Part shown: piece by piece, positions 33,330 to 44,944 of the stretch
How the letters are laid out: each line of letters starts with the position of its first letter
Numbering within the stretch: the stretch's first letter is position 1
Assembly: GCF_047511655.1 (NCBI RefSeq)
Contig: NC_133401.1
Coordinates: 17,110,501 to 17,174,500 of the forward strand
Source of the DNA: Castor canadensis
Lineage: Eukaryota > Chordata > Mammalia > Rodentia > Castoridae
Reading direction: 5' to 3'
Length of the DNA: 64,000 nt
Notes under the pieces: generated by a model
Told to the model about the DNA's origin: nothing
The model's database searches: none
The model's input: only the letters and a program-made list of their open reading frames with translations
Made by a program: the position numbers and the translations under genes

Positions 33330-33683
33330 AAAAATAAAATCAGGTGAGGAGAGAAATTAAGACAACCCAGAATCCACTCGCGGGAAGTCATTCTCCAAGT
33401 GTCAGTGGCACGTCTGGAAAGATAAGGGCAGATAAGGCTCTAATCTGATTAGGGTTTGCCCAGGCTCTTGATATATTGGGAAGACTGTCACATCACTTAC
33501 TAAAATAACTCATCAAATATGTCCTTACCGACTATCACTTGTCACCACCACCGTGGAGAAGGAGGTGAAACAGTAAACCAGAAACAACCCTCCCCTGCTC
33601 CTTTGATCACAGTCTGGTGACAATGAATCCCAGGAGGAAATTTTAAGAAAGTGTGGTGAGATATGACAGGTGAATTCTCTAGT

Positions 33684-34118
33684 GCTTTTCTTTTTTTTTT
33701 TTTTTTTTTTTGCATAGTCAAACACATTTTATTCTGTTGTGGTGGGGGACACTTCTTAAAGGGTCAGAAAGCAAGGAGGCAGAGACGTTGGAGGACCAGG
33801 GACCTCATGTTCTGCTGTATCACAGGTGTGTGTCACAAGTCAAGTCCAAAGGCAGATGCAGTGAAGATAACCTAGAGATGGTGGGAAGAGCTGGCAGCCA
33901 CATGCTAGGGTCATTCCAGGAAGGAGGGGGTGCGGCTGGCTGCGCCCTGGACAGGTTTCTGCAAGGAGTTAACTCCAGCTGGGGGAGTTAACTCTCCCCC
34001 ACTCCTGCACCCTGCACACTGCCCTCCAAGCCCTCAGGACTGCCTGGCCTAGCAGCCATGGCCCTGTGTGCCCATCCTGAGGCTTTCTAAATATACCACA
34101 GGGACATATTGAAGTCTG
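33684..34118 (-). pseudogene. Retrocopy of an mRNA 3' end, copy A only
   Basis: A 21 base T-run at 33691-33711 (poly(A) on the minus strand) is preceded, in minus reading, by AATAAA (complement of 33728-33733) at the usual distance of about 17 bases. The body to about 34118 has the composition of a 3'UTR and no ORF. Copy B (about 42690-42735) lacks this segment. The source gene is not recognised. It could also be the end of a longer retrotransposed transcript. Confidence 0.6.
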
Positions 34119-34939
34119 GGCTGTTTGTTTCCAGATCTGCAAGTGCAGGACCGAGAACTTGGAAAAAGGAGGGAGGGTTCTCCTGGAAGCCTGGGTTGAC
34201 CAACAGCGCCCTCAAGCAATGACCTACAGCCACTGCCTATCACTGGCAAACATTTCTGAATTCCACTTTGGGTTGCTTAAGGCAAATTCTGATGTTTCCA
34301 TGAAACGTGTGGGTCTGTCCTTGGAGAAAACACACCTGAAGACTAAGAGACCTGGTGGGTGTTCATTGTATCTCTTGGGACTTTAATCTGTCATTTTCAG
34401 ATTTAAGTAGTAATCACAGAAATAGTAACCGACATTCTCATGCACCACCGAAATTTGTTTATCAAACAATCCATGAAGCAGGTGTTAGAGTGGTAAGAAA
34501 GAGAAATGGTCTCAGCTGATCAGTTTAAAGGCAGGTGCTCAAATTAGATTTCTAAATCCAGCCTTATACCATGTATGCATTAAAAACTCAGGTGGCCCCC
34601 AAATTCAGTGCTCTAATCGTGGACTGCATTGTGTTGATGGGGCTTGTCTGTTGCACACAGTGTCTCTCAATTTCCTAGGACTCTGGAGGTCACCCTCCTG
34701 TGGGCACTGACTGTGCTTAGTTCAGAAATACAAATGAGCTGACACTCTATCTCCAACCTCTTGGAGTCCCTAAAGTCCCTGAGAATTAAATTACATGAGA
34801 CAGATCGACCAGAAAAAGCACACACATTAAACTGTTTTAGTACAAGTTTTATATGGCATGAGAGTCCTCCTAAGGAAACGAAGACCCCCATGAAGCAGGT
34901 GGGGGTCGATCACTTGTAAACTGAGTGGGATAAAGACCA

Positions 34940-35155
34940 GAAAGTTGTGAGTTGCGAAAGGCACGAGCACATGGGATAAGGCAGTGGGTTGGGTAGAGAA
35001 GTGACTAGGAAGACAAAGGTTGCCGTGACATCATCTGTGTGTAAAGGTTTCCCTCAGGTCAACTTTCTGTCCTGGCTGATAGAAATGTTATTATAGAGAG
35101 AGGCATTTTTTTACAAGTGATTTCATCTCCTGATTTTAAAAATGGAATGAAGATC
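34940..35155 (+). repeat. Unidentified interspersed repeat, copy 2
   Basis: It matches 26060-26280 (gaaagttgtgagttgcgaaa ... ctcctgattttaaaaatgga). In this copy the homologous unit may begin further upstream, near 34640, where ttttatatggcatgagagtc resembles an LTR-type sequence, but that part is not present at 26 kb. Confidence 0.5.
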
Positions 35156-35157
35156 TT

Positions 35158-35240
35158 GGGCTCAGGGTATAGCTCAGTAGCAGAGTTCTTGACTAGCATT
35201 CCTGAGGCTCTGAGTTCCATCCCCAGCACCCCAAAAATAA
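35158..35240 (+). repeat. ID-type SINE
   Basis: A BC1-like tRNA-derived unit: cagggtatagctcagtagca (box A) and gagttccatccccagcaccc (box B), then an A-rich end. It is closer to the general rodent ID consensus than the ID units in the composite SINEs. Confidence 0.88.
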
Positions 35241-36478
35241 ACAACCACCAAAACTAAAACAGCATGGGGGTCTCAGTGATCTTCTTAAGCACCTGCCACT
35301 TCAAGTGCCTTTAATTGCAGATAGTCAGCATACCAGAGGCAGTGTAATTTGAACTGCTGTATCAACCCCTGCACCACTGTTTCGGCTGAACAAAACTGAC
35401 CACATCAACACCACTTCTTAAGGTCATACTGCTGAGGTGGTGAAGAAGGCCTAGCTGCTGTCCTAGCACAGACACCCTGGACCTGAGTCCCATGGAGCAC
35501 TCAGCCCCGTAGGCCCCTCACCTTGTTGTCATCTCATTCTCAACTCCTCCTTCCTCTGCAGATAGCGCGAGGGTGTTTTCAGTAGTTAATCAAGAGTGCG
35601 AGTCTTCTAAGAAGGAGTAAACTTCAAAGATATGCCCTTTACTCAGAAGATAGGGGCTTTCCGAGCCTCCAGCTCAGAAGTCCCAGGAGAGAGACTGGAA
35701 AGTGACACCTGGTCTCTCTAGTGAGGCTGTGACACCCCTTGCAAAAGGCTCTGACAACAGGCACCATGAAGAGTGAAGAGATTATGACATGAACGCTGGA
35801 GATCATTTAGCTCCATGCCCGTCCTGTGAGCTTGCAATGCCCCCTGACCAAGGTCAGCTTGTAGAGTTGGAAGCTGCAGGTATGCTAGAATGTCTCTTTC
35901 CATTTTTCAGAATTCCAGAGGACTCACACTGAAAGACCTCAGCAGAAATGTAGAAAGAGCTCCAAGTACTTTCTGTGCACAGTTGTGACATGGAAAGAAT
36001 GACCTTCAGAGGAACTGGGGTGATGTCAGAAGGCCACAGAGATAGCTCCAGTGTGGGTCCAGTAACCATACACTGTAGACCTGAGAAACAATAGGATCTC
36101 AAATGTCCTTGAGAGACTGGCATCAGGAGAACTGAGGAGAGGCTTACCCTGGGCTTCCGGTCACCATTGTGAAGGGTGTTTCATATGAATATCACAAATT
36201 GTCCTGCACACAGTTTCCTGTTCAGAACACAGCCATAAAGGAAAAATAAGGCAGGAGAGTCAGGACCACAAGAGTGAAAGCAACCACAGTTAGGAGAGGG
36301 TCTCTCACTATTGGTTATCTGCAAACTGCATGGTTCCTGACGCATTGCTCCAACACTGAACAATAAAATGGATGTCTAAAATCCCTTAACACTCAGGTGG
36401 CCTCTTCCTCACTTGCCTCTCTGGGGACAGGGTCAAAGACCTGACCTGTCTGGGTCAGGTTACAATCCCATTAGTCAA

Positions 36479-36587
36479 GACAGGCATGGTGAATTATGCA
36501 CGTAATCCCAGCACTCATCAGGCTGAAGTAAGAGGATGGAAAGCCTGGGGCTGTGTCCAAGACCCTGCCTCAAAAAAAAAAAAAAAA
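36479..36587 (+). repeat. B1-type SINE, copy A only
   Basis: A 7SL-derived monomer (gacaggcatggtgaattatg ... cctgcctcaaaaaaa) with an A15 tail. Copy B (about 43510) reads through without it. An imperfect duplication (acaatcccattag before, aaatcacaccag after) marks the insertion. Confidence 0.82.
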
Positions 36588-38019
36588 TCACACCAGCTTA
36601 ATCCTGTTTTTGAGGGATGGGAAGGAAGTGTGACGGTGCAATCAGAAATGTAAAGAGAACAACGTCACCCCCTCCACCACAAGGGGCAGCCAGAGAGCGC
36701 TCACTGTTCAGGAATACCAGTCACAGCAGCTGTGACCCCTGGCCAAGCTGATCATGTGACTTCCGGGGACACAGAACTTCAACTTACATCTAGACGTTAA
36801 TCTAATCATCAAGCCTGCGGTGTATTTTCTTCCTCCAATGTGTATTTCTGAGCTCATCTGTCTTCCCAGCTGCCATGTCACCCAAATCACAGGCACCAAA
36901 CTTTCGGATTCTGACTGAGACCTGGGTTTCCTCTCTGAGGTGGAGCACAGCCACCCACACCCCTCATTCTTACCTGGGTCAGATTTTCCTATTTTTTGCC
37001 CCCCATACAGGAACTGTAAAGGTGGGAACTGACCATGGGACAGCACCTGGTCAGCATCTCCACTTTGTACACAGAGACAGCAAAGTAGGTCTAGTGACTG
37101 GTCAACCTCTGACCCTTGTATTCCAGTGTGCTACAACCTCCATGGAGATACCTGGATTCAAACTGAAGGATCAAAGGTATGTTACTGGGAATACTAGAAA
37201 ATACTAGAAAGTTCTGTGAGGAGTCCTGTGCTCTATGAAGAACCCAATTAATACCAAGTGTTCCTCTCAGTGCCTCTAGCAGGCACTGTAGTTCTGAGGC
37301 TGATGTCTCTCATAGCTGTCCCCAGTAAATCTGAAATCTTAGCGTATTTAAGACATGTTTTGTTAAAGTGACATTGCTGGACAGCCTGGAAACAGTGTCC
37401 TTGGCTCCAGTGGGTCCAAACATTGCGGAATCTTATTTTTCTTAAGTACTCAACCAAACCAAGATAGAATAACCCTAGAATTAAGAATTAGTGAATAATA
37501 AAAAGGCAGATGAGGACTTTGACCCTGAATGAACTGGAAGAAGAGGGCCTCTGTTTTCCCTCCCAGCAGGGGTGGGTGACTAGGCATCTCCTGAGCAGTG
37601 ACAGCAGCTCCAGGGGCACAGGGAACTCTGATGGGTCCTTAGGTCGACGGTAATTTTCTACACTCTTGGTTTTCCAATAATGCATTTTTGTGGGTATGTT
37701 TGGCATGTTAATATAATTTAGTATTTCATTTTCCCCTTTGTGTTTGATTTTTGTGCCTTATTTAAGAAACCTTTGTCTACATCAAGTCACAAAAATGTGC
37801 TAAACTTTTCCCTAAGACCTTTGTTATTTTGCCATTCATCTGAACTTTACTTCGTGTGTGGTATGAGGTTAGAATCTACTCATTTTTTCTATTATAGGAA
37901 TCCAAACAACCCAACACCGTTTACTGAAAACCTCATCTTTTCCCGAGTGCACAACAGTGCCACTTTTGTCATTAGTCCAGTGAGGGTAGATGTGTGGATT
38001 GTCTCTGAGCTCTTTTTCC

Positions 38020-38154
38020 CTAGATCAATTTGTCTCTTGAACTGTGCAGTGAACACTCGATGTCTGTCTGTGGGTTCTGCATCTATGGATTCAACCATCC
38101 ACAGATCAAAACTATTTGAACAAAAACACTGCATCTGCCCTCAACATATATATA
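38020..38154 (+). mobile_element. Tigger-type DNA transposon end (copy A)
   Basis: The stretch tgtgggttctgcatctatgg ... atccacagatcaaaa is the recognisable terminal part of a mammalian Tigger (pogo-like) element. It is cut by a SINE at 38155. The homologous part in copy B runs from 44945. Confidence 0.6.
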
Positions 38155-38337
38155 CCTTTCTTTTTTTTTGCAAAACTGGGTCTGGGTTTTGAACTCAGGG
38201 CCTATACCTTGAGCCACTCCACCAGCCCCTTTTTTTGTGAAGGGTTTTTTTCAAGGGTCTCCACACTATTTTCCCAGGCTGGCTTTGAACCTCGAGCCAC
38301 GATCCTCCTGAGATATGATGGAGTTTACTTATATATC
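38155..38337 (-). repeat. Composite SINE, minus, inserted in Tigger relic (copy A)
   Basis: Reverse-complement tRNA-like unit (gggttttgaactcagggcct, ttgagccactccaccagccc) followed by a B1-like part (cacactattttcccaggctg). Copy B lacks it at the matching place in its Tigger sequence (about 45035). Confidence 0.78.
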
Positions 38338-38339
38338 TT

Positions 38340-39230
38340 TATTTTCGTATCTTTGTAGAACAAGCAGTCCTCGTTCTGTAGGGTCTTGAGTTTCAGTTAG
38401 CAAAATTTAGTTAAATAATGTCAACCTCCACAGCTCGGTTCAAATTTCGGCTACCGTGACATATTATCTGTGAGTAATTGTGTGAAATCTAAGCTTCCTC
38501 TGGTTCTTCCTCAACCATGCATCACAGCCAGTGGTGTGTACGTCACTTCCTGCAAGGTCTGTTGACACTGGGTCCAAGTACCTTGTCCGGTTCTTGGCCA
38601 GAGAGCAAAGCATGTGATTGAGTTACCTCCCTGGCACCCATCTCAGGGCACTTTGCACAAATGAAAAATCTAAAGGGGAAACTCACCAAGGAGGAGGAAA
38701 GTGCAGCAAAGAAACGAAAAGTGATTGAAACCAGATGGAAATCACGTTAAAGTAGTAAGGGTTGCAGCAGAAGTGGCTGAGCTTGGGGTATTCACATGTT
38801 GGTTTCTGGAGGGCCTCTAGATATGCAACCAAAGGAAATGAGAGAAGATGAGCTTGTCAACATGAGTGAGAATGCTGTGACAAAAAGGATGAAGCCACAC
38901 AAAGAAATGATGCTGGCAAAAGAAATTCACATTAAAGAAATTATTTTCCAGATGGGGGTCTCCCTTTTCTACCCCTGTTGGCCTCAGACCATGCTCCTCG
39001 TACCTATGCTTACCACATAGCCAGGATTACAGGTGCACACCACCACACCTGGCTTGTTTGTTGACATAAAGTCATGGTACCTTTTTACCCTGATGGTCTC
39101 AAATCACGACCCTCCCTATCTGTATCTTCTGATAGCTGGGATTACATGTGTAAGTCATTGTGCTTGGCTACATTAAAGAAATTCTTACCAGTAGTTTATG
39201 ACATTGAAAGTGCAAAGGATAAAATGTTGG
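38340..39230 (+). mobile_element. Internally deleted Tigger-like element, copy A
   Basis: Relic of a pogo-superfamily DNA transposon. The start region keeps a basic Lys/Arg-rich N-terminus like that of Tigger transposases (KLTKEEESAAKKRKVIE around 38673-38730). The end keeps an acidic stretch (QPKEMREDELVNMSENA, from about 38826). The DNA-binding and catalytic DDE region between is missing. A SINE (38943-39169) interrupts it. The same internal deletion is present in copy B, so it predates the duplication. The Tigger assignment rests on motif memory. Confidence 0.55.
38943..39169 (-). repeat. Dimeric B1-type SINE, copy A only
   Basis: Two reverse-complement 7SL-derived monomers (ggattacaggtgcacaccac; gggattacatgtgtaagtca). 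The 14 bases acattaaagaaatt flank it exactly at 38929-38942 and 39170-39183. Copy B has one uninterrupted version of this site near 45925. Confidence 0.9.
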
Positions 39231-39559
39231 AGTCCAGCTGACAATAAGTATGTATGATTAGTAACAGAACAATTTGCTCCCACATAGAAAATACATGTTA
39301 CAAGTCATATAACAAGAAGAAGGCAACCACCGTTCTTCTTGGTATTTTTCAAAAACAAGAAAGCAAAACAAAACAAGTGACTTTCTCAATGTTTCCAATT
39401 ACATGGCCCTAAGTAAATAGTTTTAATAGTTTATTTCCCTATAAACTTATATTTTGCAGTAAGATAGCTTTTAATATAGTGACAGGAGTCACAAAATCTC
39501 ATTTTTCCCTTTACTAATGAAGATTGGCTTTTGTGGTCGCAAAGTCTCCCTCTTTCTCT

Positions 39560-39880
39560 AATAGTGTTTCTTGCTTCAAAATCTATGCTGACAGCTTTCT
39601 CTGTTTGGTGTTGCTTTGTAGTTTCCCTGTTCTTTTCCTTGCAGATTTTCTATGTAACCCATGCTTCCTGAAATCAAATTAAAGTAGAATTTCTTCTTTA
39701 AAATCTAGTTTGGCAATCCCAGCCATTTGCTTAGATTTGTTGTCCATTTATGTTTAGTGTAATTGCTAATATATCTGGCTTTGTATCTACCATCTGTGCT
39801 TTTATTTTCTGTTAGGCTGATGATTGATGTTCTGACTTTTTCTTTTAGATTAATGAAATAGTTTGAATTTTCAATAGTCC
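39560..39880 (-). mobile_element. Old L1M fragment
   Basis: The stretch around agtttggcaatcccagccat and atttatgtttagtgtaattg is a familiar piece of ancient L1M in antisense. It has no counterpart in copy B that I could see. Confidence 0.5.
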
Positions 39881-39884
39881 ATTG

Positions 39885-40195
39885 GTGCTGCTATAGCAAA
39901 ATACTATAAAGTGGCTAGCTTACAAATAGCAGAAAATTATTGTTCACAGTTCTGGATGCTGGAAGGACCAAGATCAAAGCATATGCAAATTCAGTGTCTG
40001 TGAGGTTTGGATTTCTGGCTCATAAATGGCTCTCTGGGCCCTGTTTTAAGAGGCCATAAATCCAATTCATGAGGGATCCCACTCCAGTGACCTAATTATC
40101 TCCCAAAGGCCTCACCACTTAGCTCTCTCACCCTGGGGATTCAGTTCCAACATGTAATGATATGGAGGACTTTCAGACCACAGCAATATCATTCC
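39885..40195 (+). repeat. MaLR-like LTR relic (copy A)
   Basis: Typical words are tgctgctatagcaaaatact, ttattgttcacagttctgga and, near the end, ggcctcaccacttagctctc followed by cagaccacagcaat. Its later half aligns with 46340-46480 in copy B. Confidence 0.5.
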
Positions 40196-40927
40196 ATCGT
40201 GACTTCTAATAAGCTTTTAACTGCATGTATCATAATTCATAGAGATTTCAATGTGCACCCTTTAATAGTCTAGAATACATGATGACTTTTAAGACTTTGA
40301 TACTGCTAGACTCTTACAAATAAAGCCTTCCTCAGTGCCTTCCTACCTTTTGCTGTGCTATCCTTACTTCCATTTCTGCATGAAAACTAAATCTCACAAG
40401 ACATTGTAACTGTTGCTTTGTCTAGTCAACATTTATTCAGATTTAATCATATTTTTGTCACTTCTAAGTTGCTTCAAACCTTCCCATATTTTCATTTTAA
40501 CTTCTGGTGCGTCTTCTATCTTCCTAAATAGTTCATCCGAGCTATTGTATTTTTTTATTCTGCGAACTTCCCAACTTTGACCTGGTTTTGTCCAGATATC
40601 AGGGAACTACTTATATTGAGATCTGGGCAACTCTTTCTCAGTCTCAGTAAGTGAGTCTTTGAACAAACATCTTATTAGAGAGAACTTCAAATCCATGCAA
40701 AAATAGTGCCCACATACACCTGCCAGTCAGCTTCCGCTGTTTTGTTCTGTTAAGCCATCTCTACCAGCTTTGCTCCGTTAAGCCAATTCTACCCCATCCA
40801 CTTCCATCTGGTCATTCTGAAGTTAATTCCAACTTCATTTTGTGTGCACACATTTCCATACCCAGATCCAAAATTTAGAAACTCCTCAAAAACATAAAGG
40901 ATGTACAAATATTAGATGTCAATCATA

Positions 40928-40984
40928 TCTATGGCCCAACCACCCTGAACACTCCTGATCTTGTCTGATCTACACCAGGCAGGT
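40928..40984 (+). pseudogene. 5S rRNA pseudogene fragment
   Basis: The sequence tctatggcccaaccaccctg followed by aacactcctgatcttgtctg and atct matches the first 50 or so bases of mammalian 5S rRNA with a handful of changes. It stops before the full internal promoter, so it is not an active 5S gene. It sits exactly at the join between duplicate A and duplicate B. Confidence 0.8.
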
Positions 40985-41282
40985 CCTCAAGAGTTGACAT
41001 CAGTTATCATGTGACCCTGCCATTGCACGCCAAGGACACCGCCAGGAGAACTGAAAACATAGTTCCACACATCAGTGTTACAGGAACAGTCACAGCAACA
41101 CTTGTTCTAACAGCCCAAAGGGAAAACAAACCAAACAGCCATCAGCTGAACAGTGCATGAACAAAGTTGTCTTGTCTAAACACAATGTTACTTAGTAACA
41201 AAACAATGAAGTCCAGATACACAAGACACTGAAAAACTTCCGGAACATTTTCCAAGCAAAGATTACAGATGTAAAACTGTTG

Positions 41283-41402
41283 AGGCAGGTATCGTGGCAC
41301 ATAGCTGTAATCCCAGCACTCTGGAGGCTGAAGAAGGAGGATCCTTTGAGCCTTGGGATTAGAGGACCAGTCTGGGAAAGATAGGAAATCCTTTTGCAAA
41401 AA
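41283..41402 (+). repeat. B1-type SINE (copy B partner of 31868)
   Basis: A 7SL-derived monomer (gaggcaggtatcgtggcaca, agctgtaatcccagcactct) at the same relative place as the degraded B1 in copy A. The better preserved of the two. Confidence 0.8.
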
Positions 41403-42916
41403 ACTGGTCTTGGATGATTCTATGTGTGTGAACTCTCCAAACATCCACAGAGAAAGAAACACTTATGGTCAATAGGACTGGGAGAAAGACAGTGACTGCT
41501 CACGAGGTAATGACAACTTTGAAATATTAGCTTTTGGTTATAATTGCACAGATCTGTGACAATACTAAAACCCATTCAGCTCAGCACAGTCGATGGGTAA
41601 CTGTGTTGTACATAGTCTATACCTCAATAGAGCCATTGCAGAGGTGTGTCCCTTGTCATATACAAGGCTTCAAAGATGTGACATTGTGGGGCATTGTCAC
41701 AGGGTGAGGATTATCAAGATAAGGTGTCAAAAGAGCTGAAAGAGTGTCTGTTCCAGGCAGGGTATTCACCTCCTGCCGAGTGACCTGGGTGTATGTCATA
41801 CTGTCTGGAATTCGTCTTCACATAGACGAATGGTGTTGATAATAGTCCTTTTCTAATTGGTTGGACTGAAAGTGTTGAATGTGAGATCCTCAGCCCACTT
41901 TCTGGCAGTAACAACTGCTCATCTGTAGTCCTTTCTTCTGCTAGGGAGCTGGCCATATGGATGTGACAGACAGCAGAGGAGCAGGGGTTACACAGAGACC
42001 CTACGAGCAATAGAAATGAGCTTGATGGCATGAGTGACACCCAAGTTGGGGGAGACAGGTGCTGTCAGAGTCACATCCATCTGGTGCTGTCTCCTCCTGC
42101 TGAGGAACCCGGATGTGATGATCTGAGCGTCTTCCACCTGAGAGAACCACAGGGCTGTCCTCAGATTCCAGGGGAGGGAGCCGGAGAGTGCCAGTGCTCC
42201 CTGAGACTCAGGCCAAGGGGAGTTCTCTCAGGTATTTGAAGGAAGGTCTGAGAAGCAGTTGACACTGAGTTGTTAATTATTTTTTCAAGCATGAGTTCCA
42301 ATGTTCACATAGAAGATTTGCGATGGAATGAGAATTAAGGAGCTTGAGAGAAAAGGAAAATCAGGTGGGGAGAGAAATGGGGGAGACCAGGATCCACCTG
42401 CGGACGGCCCTTCTCAAAGGGGTCAGTGTCAGGTCTGGAAAGATCAAGGAAGAGAGGGGACTTCAGGTGGGATTGTTCCCAGGCTCCTTCTGAAGTCACT
42501 CCTGAAGTAACTCGTCAAATATGTCCTTACTGACTAGTGTTTGTCCTATTGTGCTTGGCAGTGGAGGTAAAATGGCCAAGCAGAAATACCCTGCCCCTCC
42601 CCCTTTGGTCTTATAATCTGAAAAGAAGCACAGCCGCGGAGTAGAAGGGAAGAGAGTGTGAGGAGGTTATGACAGTGACTTGCCGGGGCTTTTAAACCAC
42701 GTCGCTGGACTTACCTGTGCTGCTGTTGTTTACTTCCAGATGTGAATCTGCAGAGCAATGAGCGAGCCTCAGTATCCCCAAGTGGGAGAGGGATCCTGAG
42801 AAGAGAATCCTGCATCTTCTGCAGTCTCTGCCTCCAGGCCTTGAGAGATGGCTGTCCTGACTCTGCTGCGCCCCACGTGCTCAGTTTGAAACCCAAAACA
42901 GCCTGAGTCCCAACAT

Positions 42917-42959
42917 TCTCTCTCTCTCTCCTCTCTCTCTCTCCCTCCCACTCTCTCTC
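42917..42959 (+). repeat. (CT)n low-complexity tract
   Basis: An almost pure pyrimidine run of CT units with a few CC interruptions, in copy B only. Confidence 0.9.
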
Positions 42960-44944
42960 GTGACACACACTGAAAAGCGAGTTCTACATGTAGTTGCAAC
43001 ATGGAAGACAGACCTTCAGAGAAACTGGGGTGGTGTCAGAGGCCACAGAGTCAGTCCCAGTGTGGGTCCAGCCAGGCAGGGTGACCGTGGGCATCTGAAG
43101 CCCATTACTCTTGGTCACTGGAACAGATGGGCTCATGACGGGTCAGGGGTCCATGAAACTGGGCACAACGAGAGCTGAGCTGGGCTCACCTGCCTCTGGT
43201 CGCCTTTAGCACAGAGGCTTCATGAGCACATGCTACATTGTCCTGCACACGGATCCCTCTGCTGCTACGTTCACAGCCACAAGGCAAATCACCGCAGAGA
43301 GTCGGGGCCACAGGAGGAGAGCGACCATAGCTAGGAGTCACTGTGTTAGTCATCTGCAAACCACGGGATTCCTGACACATCGCTCCAACACTGATTCATT
43401 AAAGGGTGTCTTAAATTCACACCGGACCCACTTACCGTGAACACAGAAAGTGACCTCTTCCTCACCTGCCTCTCTGGGGACTAAAGACTGGTTTGGGTCA
43501 GGTCACAATCACACCAGTGAAGCCCCCTTTCCAGGGATGGGATGGAAGGCTGGGTGCCATCAGAAGAAATGTAAGAGAACCAATGCTGCCTTCCTACACA
43601 CGGGGAAGCCAGAGAGCACCCACTATTCAGGAACATGAGTCACCCCAGCTGGGACCAGGGCCACACTGATGGTGTAGCTGCGGGGGACACAGAACTTCAC
43701 TTAAGCCGGACAGTTGTCTGGTGATCAGGTTTCCGGTGGACTTTCTGCAGTGTGGTTTACCTAACCCGAGAGCCCACCCCAGCTGCTAACACTGTCCCTG
43801 TCACCCAAATCACAGGCACGAAGGCTTTGGATTCTGACTGAGATGAGGGTGTCCTCCCTGAGGTGGAGAACGGCCACCCACATCCCTCATTCTTGCCTGG
43901 ATCAAAGTTTCCTATTTTTGTTCCCAATACAGGGACGGACTACAGAGGGAAATGTGCATGGGACGGCACCTGGTCAGCACCTCCACTTTGTACGCAGAGA
44001 GGGTACAGTGGGTTTTGTGGACTGGCTAACCTTTGACCCCTAGATTCCAACCAGGATCCCCATCGAGATGTCTGGATTCAAATGAAAGATCCAAGTTATA
44101 TTAAGAGAAGCACCGGGAAACACTAGGAAGTTCTATGAGGAATCCTGTGTTCTATGAGGACCCAGCCAAAGCCACGTGTTCCTCTCACTTCCTCCAGGGG
44201 GCGCTAGCACTGAAGCGATGTCCTCACAGGAGTCCCCATTAGCTAATCTTCGTATGCTTAGACCATGTTTTATGCTGAAATTGCAGTTCTGCAAAGCTGG
44301 GAACAGTGGCACTGGATACAACTGTTGTGGAGCCTTATTTTTCTTAAATAATAAACCACACAAGGTAGGATAGCCCTAGAGTGGCGAATTAGACAACCAA
44401 GAAAAAGGCAGATGGTGAGGTCTGACCCTGAGTGACCACAAGAGAGGGGTGTCTGCTCCCGGGCAGGGGTGGGTGACCGAGGGTGTCCTGGGCAGTTACA
44501 GCAGATCACAGCAGGTCTCAGATCAGATGAACCTTTCCCATACTCACAGATTTCTGTTTTCTGTTGACATGAGTGAATATGTTTCCATTTAAGTAAATTT
44601 CTTTCATTCGCCCTTTGTGTATAATGATTTTGGGTCATGTTTAAGATCTATATCAAGGTCACAAAGATGTTCTACAAATAGTTTTTCTAAAACATTTATT
44701 ATTTATCATTTGCCTTTAGATGTGCCATTCAGCTGACATTTATTATGTACATGGCATGAGGGAGCAATCCATATCTGCATTTTTTCCATGTAAGAATCAG
44801 AAGGACACAACACCATTTACTGAAAACCTCATCTTTTCCTAACTGCACAGCAGTGTCAGCTTTACCATGCATCAGGTGAGGGCAGACGTGTGGATCTCTC
44901 TCTGAACCCTTGTTCCCTTCATCAATTTGTCTCTTCTTGAAGCA

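Larger units (their letters stand above)
31530..40870 (+). repeat. Tandem segmental duplication, copy A
   Basis: Most of this block aligns in order and orientation with copy B at 40955-47260. Pairs seen by eye: 31591/41010, 32160/41585, 32780/42120, 33000/42320, 35960/42985, 36310/43340, 36870/43800, 37920/44800, 38400/45360, 38690/45650, 40050/46360 and 40580/47085. Copy A is about 3 kb longer because it holds extra retroelement insertions. No intact gene was found in it. Confidence 0.85.

Noticed and set aside
36708..37046. 112-codon minus-strand ORF as a gene in the duplicated block
   Set aside because: The homologous part of copy B does not keep the frame open, which argues against coding function.
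40928..40984. Active 5S rRNA gene
   Set aside because: Only about the first half is present, with several changes, and the internal control region is incomplete.
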